Source: an uncultured Solirubrobacteraceae bacterium
GTDB taxonomy: Bacteria > Actinomycetota > Thermoleophilia > Solirubrobacterales > Solirubrobacteraceae
Direction of reading: 5' to 3'
Length of the DNA stretch: 5,512 nucleotides
NCBI GenBank assembly: GCA_955652345.1
Contig: CATPBV010000018.1
Location: forward strand, 1 to 5,512
The notes under the pieces: model-generated
Told to the model about the DNA's origin: nothing
The model's database searches: none
The model's input: the letters and a program-made list of their open reading frames with translations, nothing else
Shown here: one piece after another, positions 1 through 5,512 of the stretch
Position numbering within the stretch: the stretch's first letter is position 1
How the letters are laid out: every line of letters starts with the position of its first letter
Made by a program: the position numbers and the translations under genes

Positions 1-461
1 GGATCTCGGCGACCGACTGGATTCCCGGCGGGTTCGACTCCGACGACGCGGTGCAGTTCGCCCGGATGCTGCTCGAGCACGGTTGCGACATCGTCGACGT
101 CTCGACCGGGCAGGTCACGCCGCTCGAGCGCCCCGCATTCGGGCGCAGCTACCAGACTCCGTTCGCCGACCGGATCCGAAACGAGGTGGGGATCCCGACG
201 ATTGCGGTAGGGGCGATCTCGAGCTACGACGATGTGAACACGATTGTGCTTGCGGGTCGTGCGGATCTGTGTGCGCTGGCGCGCCCGCATATCTACAACC
301 CCCACTGGACGCTCCACGCCGCGGCCGAGCAGGACTACGACGGGGTGGAGTGGGTGCCTCAGTACCGCGCGGGCTCGCGCCGCCCGCCGGCGGGGAAGGA
401 GGCTGTCCGCAAGGAGCTCGAGCGGACGTTCGAGCCGGCCCTCACGCCGGACCGGGGGTAA
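1..461 (+). CDS. C-terminal part of an OYE-family FMN oxidoreductase, probably the reductase half of 2-aminobenzoyl-CoA monooxygenase/reductase or salicylyl-CoA 5-hydroxylase (5' partial)
   Basis: The gene enters from the left edge. Its frame starts at base 3 and gives 152 residues before a TAA at 459-461; the internal ATG at 51 is not the real start. What is seen is the end of a TIM barrel of the NADH:flavin oxidoreductase/OYE family: ISATDWIPGG at residues 1-10, VDVSTGQVTP at 31-40, and the FMN phosphate-binding end, VGAISS (69-74) plus AGRADLCALARPHI (84-97), followed by NPHWTLHAA. This C-terminal pattern is, from memory, typical of the long fusion enzymes that join an N-terminal FAD monooxygenase to a C-terminal OYE domain. 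In those enzymes the CoA thioester of anthranilate (or salicylate) is hydroxylated and, for anthraniloyl-CoA, the ring is then reduced. The kynureninase gene converges on it from 603, which favours anthraniloyl-CoA as substrate. A stand-alone OYE reductase cannot be excluded because the N-terminal half lies outside the window. The family is sure; the fusion and substrate are inferred. Confidence 0.85.
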   Translation, partial: ISATDWIPGGFDSDDAVQFARMLLEHGCDIVDVSTGQVTPLERPAFGRSYQTPFADRIRNEVGIPTIAVGAISSYDDVNTIVLAGRADLCALARPHIYNPHWTLHAAAEQDYDGVEWVPQYRAGSRRPPAGKEAVRKELERTFEPALTPDRG

Positions 462-572
462 GCGGGCGAACGTCACAACCGATGCGTCGCGTCAACCGTT
501 GTGACCTTTGCCCGCGCTACGCGGGCAAACGTCACCGCCGCGCCGGGCGCCCGATCGTTTGTAACGTTCGGC
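462..572. repeat. Four short repeats in alternating orientation between convergent genes
   Basis: A roughly 12-base motif appears four times in this intergenic stretch: CGAACGTCACAA at 467-478 (plus), CAAAGGTCACAA read on the minus strand at 499-510, CAAACGTCACCG at 526-537 (plus), and CGAACGTTACAA read on the minus strand at 559-570. The first three also carry a GCGGGC flank. Copies 1 and 2 form an 18-base inverted repeat (462-479 against 498-515, 16 of 18 matching, 18-base loop). Copies 2 and 3 form a tighter one (501-535). Because copy 2 is shared, only one of these two hairpins can form at a time. CGGGCGCCCG at 544-553 is a further small palindrome. No gene is evident in 462-602. The most likely role is transcription termination or insulation between the converging units. 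Confidence 0.75.
501..535. terminator. Strong hairpin, candidate two-way terminator for the convergent genes
   Basis: TTTGCCCGCG (507-516) and CGCGGGCAAA (520-529) are perfect 10-base inverted arms around a three-base loop (cta). After one C/C mismatch the stem continues with GTGAC (501-505) and GTCAC (531-535), so 15 of 16 positions pair. It lies 39 bases past the stop of the left gene and 67 bases past the stop of kynU. There is no T-run on either side, so it is not a classical rho-independent terminator; GC-rich actinobacteria often use such tail-less hairpins. The location between convergent genes and the near-perfect stem support a shared terminator, while actual termination is inferred. 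Confidence 0.65.
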
Positions 573-602
573 CGCCTGCAGACCGTCCGAAGTGCTTGTC
601 TC

Positions 603-1832
603 CTAACCGCGCACCGACAGTATTTCGCGCAAGCGACTGAGCCCGTCCCACACGTCGGCGAAGCTCGTCGTCAGCGGCGAGAGGCCGAGCCGGATCACGT
701 CCGGTGTGCGGAAGTCGACGATCACTCCGCCGTCGATCAGCCGTGTAGACAGCGCTCGTGCGTCGGGATGGACGAGGGCGACGTGGGCGCCCCGCCTGAT
801 CGCATCGCGCGGTGAGCCGACACTCACCCCAAGTGGCGCGAGCAGCTCGTCGGTGACGGCGATCGCGTAGTCGGTCAGCTGCATTGCCTTCCGGCGGATC
901 CCGTCGATCCCCGCCTCGATCACGAGGTCGGCGCCGGCGCTCACCGCCGCCAGGGCGATCACCGGAGGTGTTCCGGACAGCATCGCGGTGATGCCCTCGG
1001 CCGGCTCGTAGCCGGGCGCCATCTCGAATGGGTCCTGCCTGCCGAGCCAGCCCCAGATCGGCTGGCGTAACTCCTCCTGGAGCCGCCGCGCCACGTACAG
1101 GAACGCGGGTGCCCCGGGGCCGCCGTTCAGGTACTTGTAGGTGCATCCGACCGCGAGGTCGACGTCCTCGGCGTCGAGCTGCACGGGCACTGCGCCGATG
1201 CTGTGCGACAGATCCCACAGCATCAATGCGCCCGCGTCGTGGGCGAGCCGGGTGGTCGATCCCATGTCGAGGACGAACGCGGACCGGTAGGAGACGTGGG
1301 TGAACGTCACCAGCGCGGTCTGCGCTCCGATCAGCTCCTTAACTTGATCGGGCTCTGGCCCCCGGTGCGGGTCGGCCTCCACCCATCGGATCCGCATCCC
1401 GTTCCGCGCCGCAAGGCTCTCCAGCACGTACCGGTCGGTGGGGAAGTTGTCGCGGTCGGTGACGATCTCGGTGCGGTCCGGGCGGGCTTGGAGCGCGGCG
1501 CTAGCGAGCTTGTAGAAGCAGACGGTCGTCGAGTCGGCGATCGCGACCTGGCCCTTCGCGGCGCCGAGAAGCGCCTCCCCGATCCGGTCCCCGATCTCGA
1601 GCGGAAGCTCGAGCCACCCCTCGGTCCAGGCTCGGATCAGCCGCTCGCCCCAGTTCTGCTCGATCAGCTCGGCGACCCGCGTCGGCGTCTCGCGCGGTAG
1701 CCGCCCGAGCGAGTTTCCGTCGAGGTAGATGACTCCGTCGTCGGCGAAGACGAAGCGGTCGCGGAAGGCGCGCAGAGGGTCGCTCGCGTCTCGGTCGAGC
1801 GCGGAGGCGCGATCGAGGGTGGCAGTCGCCAA
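603..1832 (-). CDS. kynU: Kynureninase
   Basis: This PLP-dependent aminotransferase-fold (class V) enzyme is 409 residues long, the usual size of bacterial kynureninase. It cleaves L-kynurenine to anthranilate and L-alanine in the cytoplasm. Visible motifs are YLDGNSLG (36-43), DSTTV (100-104), DNFPTD (128-133), DLSHSIGA (207-214, with the PLP-contacting Asp207 and His210), CTYKYLNGGPG (230-240, Lys233 the Schiff-base lysine with Tyr232 before it), SGTPP (286-290) and a C-terminal VDFRTPDVIRLGLSPLTTSF (372-391), whose Arg residues include the expected substrate carboxylate contact. The start is a TTG at 1832. An in-frame stop lies four codons upstream, no other start codon precedes it, and it leaves a normal 35-residue lead before YLDGNSLG. 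The start lies only 9 bases after the stop of the preceding gene with no clear Shine-Dalgarno, so translation is probably coupled. It is the last gene of the three-gene minus-strand operon. It supplies anthranilate, which fits the aminobenzoyl-CoA-type enzyme converging from the left. Confidence 0.95.
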   Translation of the reverse strand: MATATLDRASALDRDASDPLRAFRDRFVFADDGVIYLDGNSLGRLPRETPTRVAELIEQNWGERLIRAWTEGWLELPLEIGDRIGEALLGAAKGQVAIADSTTVCFYKLASAALQARPDRTEIVTDRDNFPTDRYVLESLAARNGMRIRWVEADPHRGPEPDQVKELIGAQTALVTFTHVSYRSAFVLDMGSTTRLAHDAGALMLWDLSHSIGAVPVQLDAEDVDLAVGCTYKYLNGGPGAPAFLYVARRLQEELRQPIWGWLGRQDPFEMAPGYEPAEGITAMLSGTPPVIALAAVSAGADLVIEAGIDGIRRKAMQLTDYAIAVTDELLAPLGVSVGSPRDAIRRGAHVALVHPDARALSTRLIDGGVIVDFRTPDVIRLGLSPLTTSFADVWDGLSRLREILSVRG

Positions 1833-1841
1833 GGCTGCTCG

Positions 1842-2633
1842 TCAGCCCCGCGGGACGAACGCGAGCGTCCGCGTCGGGCTACCCGTCCCCCCGACCAGCC
1901 GCAGCGGCGCGACCACGATCAGCGCCCCGGTGATCGGCAGGCGGTCGAGGTTCGCGAGCTGTGTCAGCCCGAGGCGACCGGCGCCGAGCAGCAGGTTGTG
2001 CAGCGGGAACGGCGGGTCGAAGCCCCCCGCGGCGCCGGCATCGATGCCGACGGTCTCGACGCCGAACCCCGAGATCCGGCGCTCCTGGGCGAGCCACCGG
2101 GACGCCTCGACATCGGGTCCCGGCGTGACCGGCCCGCTGTCCCCGACGTTCAAGAACGCCGCCTCGTCCTGGGCGCGCACGCCCCAGCCGGTGCGAAACA
2201 GCACCCATGCCCCGTCTGGCATCCGCCCGTTTTCGGCCTCCCACGCCTCGAGATCAGCGGCCGTCAGCAGATAGCCGGGGTCCTGCTCGGTCTCGGCGGT
2301 CTTGTCGACCACGCACGCGGGCCCGACGAGCGATGTGATCGGGATCGACGCGACGTCCGCGCCGTCCTTGCCGGTGACCCAGTGGATCGGGGCGTCCAGG
2401 TGCGTGCCGACGTGCTCGCCGATCGTCAGCGTGTACCAGGCCCAGGCCGGCCCGCGGTCGTCGTAGCGGCTGATCTCCTCGCGGGACAGCCCCGGGGTGT
2501 TCGCAAACGGCGGCGGCAGCTTGATCACCGGTGTCGCTTCGCTGAGCGGCTGGGTCAGCTCGACGACCTCGACGCGGCCCGATGCGATGCCGTCGATGAG
2601 GGCGCCGACCTCGGTGGTTTGGGTGCTGGACAT
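1842..2633 (-). CDS. Cyclase-family metal-dependent hydrolase, probably isatin hydrolase (alternative: kynurenine formamidase)
   Basis: The product has 263 residues. The start is the ATG at 2633, preceded by a good Shine-Dalgarno; the frame is open further upstream, but that would run into the ThDP gene. The cyclase/KynB-family metal motif HxGTHxDxPxH is present at 74-84 (His74, His78, Asp80 as ligands, His84 nearby). The rest follows, from memory, the Mn-dependent isatin hydrolase of Labrenzia nearly block by block: AWEAENG at 130-136, QDEAAFLN at 155-162, PPFPLHNLL at 207-215, LANLDRLP at 226-233, GTGSPTRTLAFVP at 249-261. Classical kynurenine formamidases (KynB) are about 50 residues shorter and begin differently. 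Isatin hydrolase opens isatin to isatinate. Kynureninase begins 9 bases downstream and a ThDP enzyme ends 31 bases upstream, so both an isatin role and an N-formylkynurenine role make pathway sense. Gln225 lies near where I recall a channel-gating Ser in the Labrenzia enzyme, which could mean a different substrate. The family is certain; isatin is the better of two substrates. Confidence 0.88.
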   Translation of the reverse strand: MSSTQTTEVGALIDGIASGRVEVVELTQPLSEATPVIKLPPPFANTPGLSREEISRYDDRGPAWAWYTLTIGEHVGTHLDAPIHWVTGKDGADVASIPITSLVGPACVVDKTAETEQDPGYLLTAADLEAWEAENGRMPDGAWVLFRTGWGVRAQDEAAFLNVGDSGPVTPGPDVEASRWLAQERRISGFGVETVGIDAGAAGGFDPPFPLHNLLLGAGRLGLTQLANLDRLPITGALIVVAPLRLVGGTGSPTRTLAFVPRG

Positions 2634-2642
2634 GATTGATTG

Positions 2643-2650
2643 CTCCCTTC
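2643..2650 (-). promoter_or_regulatory. Ribosome binding site of the cyclase-family gene
   Basis: Read on the minus strand, GAAGGGAG lies 9 bases before the ATG at 2633. It is the only strong Shine-Dalgarno in the window and it sets the start at MSSTQTTEVG, not at the upstream in-frame start near 2702, which would overlap the end of the ThDP gene. Confidence 0.8.
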
Positions 2651-2664
2651 GTTCATTTGCGCAT

Positions 2665-4371
2665 TCACCCCGCGCGGAACGCCTCCTCCAGCCACTCGGC
2701 ACAGATCTTGGGGTTGACCTTCGCGTCGAGCACGAGCGGTCCGTGCGGGTTGATCAGCCAATCCTCGACCACCGCCAGGTCCGCGACGCTGCGGACCGTA
2801 GCCGACTTGGCGCCGGCGGCCCTCGCGATCCCCGCCAGGTCGGCGTCCGGAAAGCGAACCAGCGAGACGTCGTGGCCCATCGGCTCGAAGTGGTGCACCT
2901 CGGCGCCATAAGCGGCGTCGTCATAGATCAGGACGAGCAGCATCAGCTTGAGGCGCGCGGCAGTCTCGAGCTCCGCCAGCGCCATGAACGCGCCGCCGTC
3001 CCCGATTGCGGCGACCGTCGGCCGGTCAGGACGAGCTATCGCGGCGCCGATCGCGTTTCCGAGACCCAGCCCAACCGCCTGGAACCCGTTCGGGAAGACC
3101 CAGGCGCGCGCGTCGGGCACCGCAAGGTACATCGACGGGTACCCGAGAAAATGCCCCGAGTCGACCGCGACGGCGCGGTCGCGCGGAAGCATGCGATCAA
3201 GCGCGATGGACAGCGTTCGCGGGTCGATCCAGTCCTCGGTCCCGGCGTCGTCGTACGGGTCATCCGCCCAGCGCCGGCTCGCGATCTGCTCGGCGAGCCC
3301 GCCCGCTCGAAAGCCCGGAGCGGAGTGACCGCGGCGCTCGAGCTCCTCAGTCAGGCGGGCGGCGGCCGCTCGCGCATCCGCGATCAGCGCCAGGTCGGCG
3401 GGTCGGCTGCGCCCGATCGCCCGGGGCTCGATGTCGACCTGGATGACTCGGGCGCCAGCGTCGATCATCGCGCCGTGCTTGGTCGTCCAGTGGTTGACCG
3501 AGGCGCCGAACATCAGCACCAGGTCAGCCTGGGGGAGGAGCTCGGCAGCGAACGGGCTGGCGAATCCTCCGGAGATACCGAGCGCGTAAGGGAGATCGGC
3601 GAACAGGCCGTTGGCGGGGGCGGAGGTGGCGAGCAGCGCGCCGATCCGGGCGCCGAGCTCCTCGAGCTGACCGCCGGCGTCGGCGAGCACCGCGCCGCGG
3701 CCCGCGATGATCGCCGGCCTGCTCGCGTTCATGATCATGTCCGCCGCGGTGGCGAGCGACTGCTCGGAAGGCTCCGGGGCGGGTAGCGGCGGCGCCGGCG
3801 GCCTCGATGGCGTGGCCTGGACCGGGGGCAGCGGCTGCATGTCGATCGGGAGCATGAGGACCACCGGACGCCGTTCCAGTTGCGCCCGCTGGTACGCGCG
3901 CTGCGCGTCGTCCGCCGCCGTCTTCGGGCCATGGACGCGGTCGGCGATCGCTCCAACCGACTCGACCAGGTCGTGTTGGTCGATCCGGAAGTTCGAGGTG
4001 AGCGCCGCGGCGGGCGCGTCGCCGGCGAGGATCAGCACCGGACTTCGGCTCTTCGCGGCCTCCGCGATGCCGGTCATCGCGTTCGTCAGGCCAGGCCCCT
4101 GGTGGACGCTCGCGACCCCAACCCGGCCGCTCACGCGAGCATAGCCATCGGCCATGCACACGGCGCTGCACTCGTGGCGGGCGTGATGAAAGCGCGCACC
4201 CCCACGGGCGAGCGCATTCGTCACCACCAGGTTCCCACTCCCGAGGATGCCGAAGGCGTCCGTGACGCCCTGCGCCGCGATAGTCGCGCCGACCACGTCC
4301 GCAACGCTTGCGGGCGGGGCGCTGCGCTCTCGTCCCAGTTGATCAGCCGGTGTGGCCTGCTCGACGCTCAT
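2665..4371 (-). CDS. ThDP-dependent decarboxylase/acetolactate synthase-like enzyme, candidate isatinate decarboxylase
   Basis: This 568-residue protein has the three-domain layout of the acetolactate synthase/benzoylformate decarboxylase superfamily. The PYR domain (about 22-180) has the catalytic glutamate Glu67 in RHECSAVCMADGYAR and HQGPGLTNAMTG at 90-101. The central domain (about 203-345) includes the ASVNHWTTKHG block at 290-300. The PP domain (about 380-550) has NGFQAVGLGLGNAIGAA at 428-444 and the ThDP/Mg motif GDGG at 457-460. The usual NN at the end of that motif is Asp484-Asp485 (YDDAAYG); Asp can still bind Mg. A proline-rich linker lies at 182-201. The ATG at 4371 has no clear Shine-Dalgarno and follows a candidate promoter by 14 bases, giving a very short leader. 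It is the first gene of the operon with the isatin hydrolase-like gene and kynU. I recall a ThDP-dependent isatinic acid decarboxylase described with isatin hydrolase, making 2-aminobenzaldehyde. The context fits that, but sequence alone does not fix the substrate; an acetolactate synthase role is unlikely this far from branched-chain genes. Confidence 0.9.
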   Translation of the reverse strand: MSVEQATPADQLGRERSAPPASVADVVGATIAAQGVTDAFGILGSGNLVVTNALARGGARFHHARHECSAVCMADGYARVSGRVGVASVHQGPGLTNAMTGIAEAAKSRSPVLILAGDAPAAALTSNFRIDQHDLVESVGAIADRVHGPKTAADDAQRAYQRAQLERRPVVLMLPIDMQPLPPVQATPSRPPAPPLPAPEPSEQSLATAADMIMNASRPAIIAGRGAVLADAGGQLEELGARIGALLATSAPANGLFADLPYALGISGGFASPFAAELLPQADLVLMFGASVNHWTTKHGAMIDAGARVIQVDIEPRAIGRSRPADLALIADARAAAARLTEELERRGHSAPGFRAGGLAEQIASRRWADDPYDDAGTEDWIDPRTLSIALDRMLPRDRAVAVDSGHFLGYPSMYLAVPDARAWVFPNGFQAVGLGLGNAIGAAIARPDRPTVAAIGDGGAFMALAELETAARLKLMLLVLIYDDAAYGAEVHHFEPMGHDVSLVRFPDADLAGIARAAGAKSATVRSVADLAVVEDWLINPHGPLVLDAKVNPKICAEWLEEAFRAG

Positions 4372-4385
4372 CTGACGCGAGCGCC

Positions 4386-4414
4386 ATGCTACCTCGCCGA
4401 TTGCGCCGGGTCAG
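4386..4414 (-). promoter_or_regulatory. Candidate promoter of the ThDP-cyclase-kynU operon
   Basis: Read on the minus strand, CTGACC (4414-4409, 4 of 6 to the -35 consensus) and TAGCAT (4391-4386, 4 of 6 to the -10 consensus) are separated by exactly 17 bases. The expected start of transcription is about 7 bases before the ATG at 4371, leaving almost no leader. This agrees with the absence of a Shine-Dalgarno there. Identified by eye only. Confidence 0.45.
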
Positions 4415-4471
4415 GGGGCCAGGGCGGTCGCTGCGATGAGAACTCCCGCGCGCGGTCGTCTTAGCGTGTAT

Positions 4472-4504
4472 GAACACTGACGACTGGCCAGAACCGATGT
4501 TCGG
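4472..4504. promoter_or_regulatory. Dyad-symmetric stretch in the divergent intergenic region, possible operator
   Basis: Three inverted elements crowd into 33 bases. GAACA (4472-4476) pairs with TGTTC (4498-4502), CTGGCCAG (4484-4491) is a perfect palindrome almost at the centre of that pair, and CCGA/TCGG flank a TGT at 4494-4504. They overlap the candidate -35 of the ABC gene and abut its -10, where a repressor would act. No regulator gene is in the window. The arms are short and could be chance. Confidence 0.3.
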
Positions 4505-4512
4505 CATAGTGT
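4484..4512 (+). promoter_or_regulatory. Candidate leaderless promoter of the ABC ATPase gene
   Basis: TAGTGT at 4507-4512 matches the actinobacterial TANNNT -10 and ends 7 bases before the ATG at 4520. Transcription would thus begin at or next to the A of the start codon. No Shine-Dalgarno precedes this ATG. A weak -35 (CTGGCC, 4484-4489, 3 of 6) lies 17 bases upstream. Together these point to a leaderless mRNA. Confidence 0.5.
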
Positions 4513-4519
4513 GATTTCC

Positions 4520-5512
4520 ATGAGTACTGAGGTCCAGACAACCGGTGCTGGCGCCGATCAGAAGGCGCTCAATGGCGACGCGGCTATCAGCGTGAGAGGC
4601 GTGTCGAAGTCGTTCGGCGACGTCAGGGCGCTCGTCGACGTCGACCTCGACGTCGCGCGCGGGACGGTCCTTGGCCTGCTCGGACCGAACGGCGCCGGCA
4701 AGACGACGCTCGTCCGGATCCTCGCCACGCTTCTGAGCCCAGACGCTGGAAGCGCCCAAGTGGCAGGGCTCGACGTCCAGCGTCAGGCGGCGGAGGTGCG
4801 CCAGCACATCGGGCTCGCGGGCCAGTACGCCGCGGTCGACGAGAACCTGACCGGGCTCGAGAACCTGACGATGGTCGGACGGCTGTACGGCGAGCCCCGG
4901 AGCACGGCCAAGGCCCGCGGTCTCGAGCTGCTCGAGCGCTTTGAGCTCACGGACGCCGCCCATCGGCCCGTGAAGACCTATTCCGGAGGGATGCGGCGCC
5001 GCCTCGACCTCGCGGCGGCGCTCGTCGCCAGGCCGCCGGTGCTGTTCCTCGACGAGCCCACCACGGGGCTGGATCCCCGCAGCCGCCTCGGGCTGTGGGA
5101 CGTGATCGAGACGCTCGTCAGCCGGGGCGCCACCGTGCTGCTCACCACCCAGTACCTCGACGAGGCCGACAGGCTGGCCGACCGGATCGCCGTGATCGAC
5201 CACGGACGGGTGATCGCCCAAGGGACCTCCGACGAGCTCAAGGATAAGGTCGGCGGCGAGCGCCTCGAGGTGCATCTCGAGGACCCATCCGTCGCCGACA
5301 GGGCGGAGCAGGCGCTCGCGGTGATGTGCGATGACCCCCCCACGGTCGAGGGGGACATCGTGCGGATCGGCGTCAGGCGGCGCCCGGGCATCCTCGTCGA
5401 GGCGGTGAGGAGGCTTGACGAAGCGGGCGTTGGCGTAGATGACATCTCGCTGCGCCGGCCGACGCTCGACGACGTGTTCCTATCGCTGACCGGACACGCG
5501 GCGGAAGAGGAC
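4520..5512 (+). CDS. DrrA-family ABC transporter ATP-binding protein (3' end outside window)
   Basis: The frame is open from the ATG at 4520 to the last base, giving 331 residues with no stop. This is about full length for the DrrA family, so only a few residues are missing. After a 20-residue polar lead come the nucleotide-binding domain motifs: Walker A GPNGAGKTT (55-63, Lys61), Q-loop Gln102 in GQYAAVDENLTG, signature YSGGMRRRLDLA (154-165), Walker B VLFLDEP (174-180, Glu179 catalytic), D-loop GLDP (183-186), and a switch position occupied by Gln211 (TTQYLDEAD) in place of His, as I recall is usual in this family. The C-terminal domain ends with RRPTLDDVFLSLTG (312-325), the hallmark of daunorubicin-resistance-type exporters. 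The protein would sit on the inner face of the membrane and power a separate permease (DrrB-like), expected just to the right. It is divergent from the catabolic operon. The cargo is unknown; an aromatic compound is only a guess. Confidence 0.95.
   Translation, partial: MSTEVQTTGAGADQKALNGDAAISVRGVSKSFGDVRALVDVDLDVARGTVLGLLGPNGAGKTTLVRILATLLSPDAGSAQVAGLDVQRQAAEVRQHIGLAGQYAAVDENLTGLENLTMVGRLYGEPRSTAKARGLELLERFELTDAAHRPVKTYSGGMRRRLDLAAALVARPPVLFLDEPTTGLDPRSRLGLWDVIETLVSRGATVLLTTQYLDEADRLADRIAVIDHGRVIAQGTSDELKDKVGGERLEVHLEDPSVADRAEQALAVMCDDPPTVEGDIVRIGVRRRPGILVEAVRRLDEAGVGVDDISLRRPTLDDVFLSLTGHAAEED

Noticed and set aside
462..572. CRISPR array or tRNA-like element
   Set aside because: The repeats are short, imperfect and alternate in orientation with no uniform spacers. 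No cloverleaf or CCA end is seen.
532..1218. Minus-strand frame of 228 codons overlapping the 3' half of kynU
   Set aside because: It is a shifted frame of kynureninase, very Arg-rich and without a domain; the kynU frame carries the conserved motifs, and there is no sign of a frameshift.
2634..2702. Longer N-terminus for the cyclase-family protein (start near 2702)
   Set aside because: It would overlap the end of the ThDP gene, and the extra residues are Arg-rich and unlike the family. The ATG at 2633 has a strong Shine-Dalgarno and gives the family length.
2497..3786. Open plus-strand frame of 429 codons opposite the ThDP enzyme and the start of the cyclase-family gene
   Set aside because: It spans two well-supported genes on the other strand, has low-complexity Arg/Gly/Asp-rich content and no motif.
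4634..4662. GTCGAC/GACGTC repetition near the start of the ABC gene
   Set aside because: It is ordinary coding for the alternating Val-Asp-Val-Asp-Leu-Asp-Val strand of the nucleotide-binding domain.
4343..5275. Long open frame on the minus strand opposite the ABC ATPase (310 codons)
   Set aside because: It is antisense to a gene with every ABC motif intact. Its translation shows no recognisable domain and is the usual by-product of GC-rich codons.

Overview
The window is GC-rich and densely coded. Codons end mostly in G or C, and the promoters are of the TANNNT type with little or no leader. This fits an actinobacterium in the broad sense. The deep-branching soil class Thermoleophilia (Solirubrobacterales) is a reasonable guess, but it rests only on overall protein character and no marker gene is present.

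Layout: (1) 1-461, plus strand: the C-terminal end of an Old Yellow Enzyme (OYE)-type FMN domain. It most resembles the reductase half of the bifunctional 2-aminobenzoyl-CoA monooxygenase/reductase or salicylyl-CoA 5-hydroxylase fusion enzymes. (2) 462-602: a convergent intergenic region with four copies of one short motif in alternating orientation. They can form strong, mutually exclusive hairpins and probably act as a two-way terminator. (3) 4371 down to 603, minus strand: a tight three-gene operon. In order of transcription it encodes a ThDP-dependent decarboxylase-like enzyme, a metal-dependent cyclase-family hydrolase that looks like isatin hydrolase, and kynureninase (KynU). (4) 4372-4519: a divergent promoter region. 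(5) 4520-5512, plus strand: the ATPase of a DrrA-type ABC exporter, open at the window edge and probably leaderless.

How the genes may work together: kynureninase makes anthranilate from kynurenine. Isatin hydrolase makes isatinate from isatin, and a ThDP enzyme could decarboxylate isatinate to 2-aminobenzaldehyde, one oxidation away from anthranilate. The convergent flavoenzyme would then act on anthraniloyl-CoA. The window therefore reads as a catabolic island in which two indole or tryptophan breakdown routes (kynurenine and isatin) meet at anthranilate and leave through 2-aminobenzoyl-CoA. The kynureninase, cyclase-family, ThDP-family and ABC assignments are firm. The isatin and isatinate substrates, and the aminobenzoyl-CoA substrate of the partial gene, are inferences from remembered family sequences and from context. 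The conventional alternative is that the cyclase-family protein is a kynurenine formamidase feeding KynU.
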